Assembly (NCBI RefSeq): GCF_028993575.1
Contig: NZ_CP118615.1
Coordinates: forward strand, 3,997,001 to 4,061,000
Length of the DNA stretch: 64,000 nucleotides
Source of the DNA: Micromonospora cathayae
GTDB taxonomy: Bacteria; Actinomycetota; Actinomycetes; Mycobacteriales; Micromonosporaceae
Direction of reading: 5' to 3'
Numbering within the stretch: position 1 is the first letter of the stretch; every line of letters starts with the position of its first letter. The position numbers and the translations under genes are program-made. Below are positions 63,892-64,000 of this stretch, piece after piece. The notes under the pieces are model-generated. The model was not told where the DNA came from, searched no databases, and saw nothing but the letters and a program-made list of their open reading frames with translations.

Positions 63892-64000
63892 ATGTCGCGT
63901 CGTACCGGTAAACCCTCGTACGTGCACCCGCGTCCGAAGCCGGGCGGTGGGCGTACCGCGTTGGTGCTGACGGTGGTGCTGGTGCTCGTGGCGGGGGTGG
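63892..64000 (+). CDS. N-terminus of an exported or membrane-anchored protein (runs off the window)
   Basis: ATG at 63892 with GGAAGGA upstream opens MSRRTGKPSYVHPRPKPGGG, followed by RTALVLTVVLVLVAGV, a basic segment and a hydrophobic helix. This is a signal anchor or signal peptide. Nothing further can be said from 36 codons. Confidence 0.6.
   Translation, partial: MSRRTGKPSYVHPRPKPGGGRTALVLTVVLVLVAGV

Overview
The window is very GC-rich, with strong third-position G/C bias, GTG/TTG starts and ATGA/GTGA gene overlaps. It carries actinobacterial families (XRE-DUF5753/DUF397 pairs, DUF574 methyltransferase, EccB, MmpL/DUF2993, PASTA-less Ser/Thr kinase). This points to a filamentous actinomycete, most likely of the Micromonosporaceae; that assignment is inference from style, not from a search. 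No rRNA, tRNA, CRISPR array, insertion sequence or prophage was seen.

Layout. 1-6.0 kb: secreted sugar dehydrogenase (partial), cupin, pentapeptide-repeat protein, an ECF41-type sigma factor with its overlapping NmrA-like partner, and a secreted pectate lyase; LacI-type operators lie upstream of both secreted sugar-acting enzymes. 6.0-11.5 kb: DUF2993 lipoprotein-like gene, MMPL transporter and an OmpR/histidine-kinase pair, linked by a shared TCTCATC direct repeat. 11.5-15.1 kb: PucR regulator divergent from a ferredoxin-reductase/acyl desaturase operon. 15.2-26.1 kb: housekeeping and accessory genes (SDR/HxlR pair, GntR, nucleotidyltransferase, TerC with a probable yybP-ykoY manganese riboswitch, secreted C39-type peptidase, orphan EccB, methyltransferases, GH63-like glycosidase).

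26.4-52.0 kb: a single translationally coupled operon for an unidentified hybrid peptide/polyketide. In order: a 19-codon leader ORF; A-PCP-KS; thioesterase fused to a LanB-type lantibiotic dehydratase; A-PCP-C-PCP; KS-AT-KR-DH-ACP; SyrP-like Fe(II) dioxygenase; MbtH; C-A(Asn/Asp-like)-PCP; C-A(Ser-like)-PCP-TE-MFS. The last protein fuses assembly line, off-loading and export, and its TE carries Cys in place of the usual Ser nucleophile. A strong hairpin terminator follows. This operon is the most interesting object in the window.

52.2-64 kb: GGDEF protein, an XRE/DUF397/DUF574-methyltransferase group beside a Ser/Thr kinase, MOSC protein, a secreted lysozyme-like protein, pirin, a helix-hairpin-helix protein, DUF1345/DUF2795/DUF2267 proteins and an alpha-methylacyl-CoA racemase-like CoA transferase. 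The secreted C39-type and lysozyme-like genes share an ECF-type promoter, GGAAT-N18-GTT, and each ends in a near-perfect GC hairpin, so they probably form one exported regulon.
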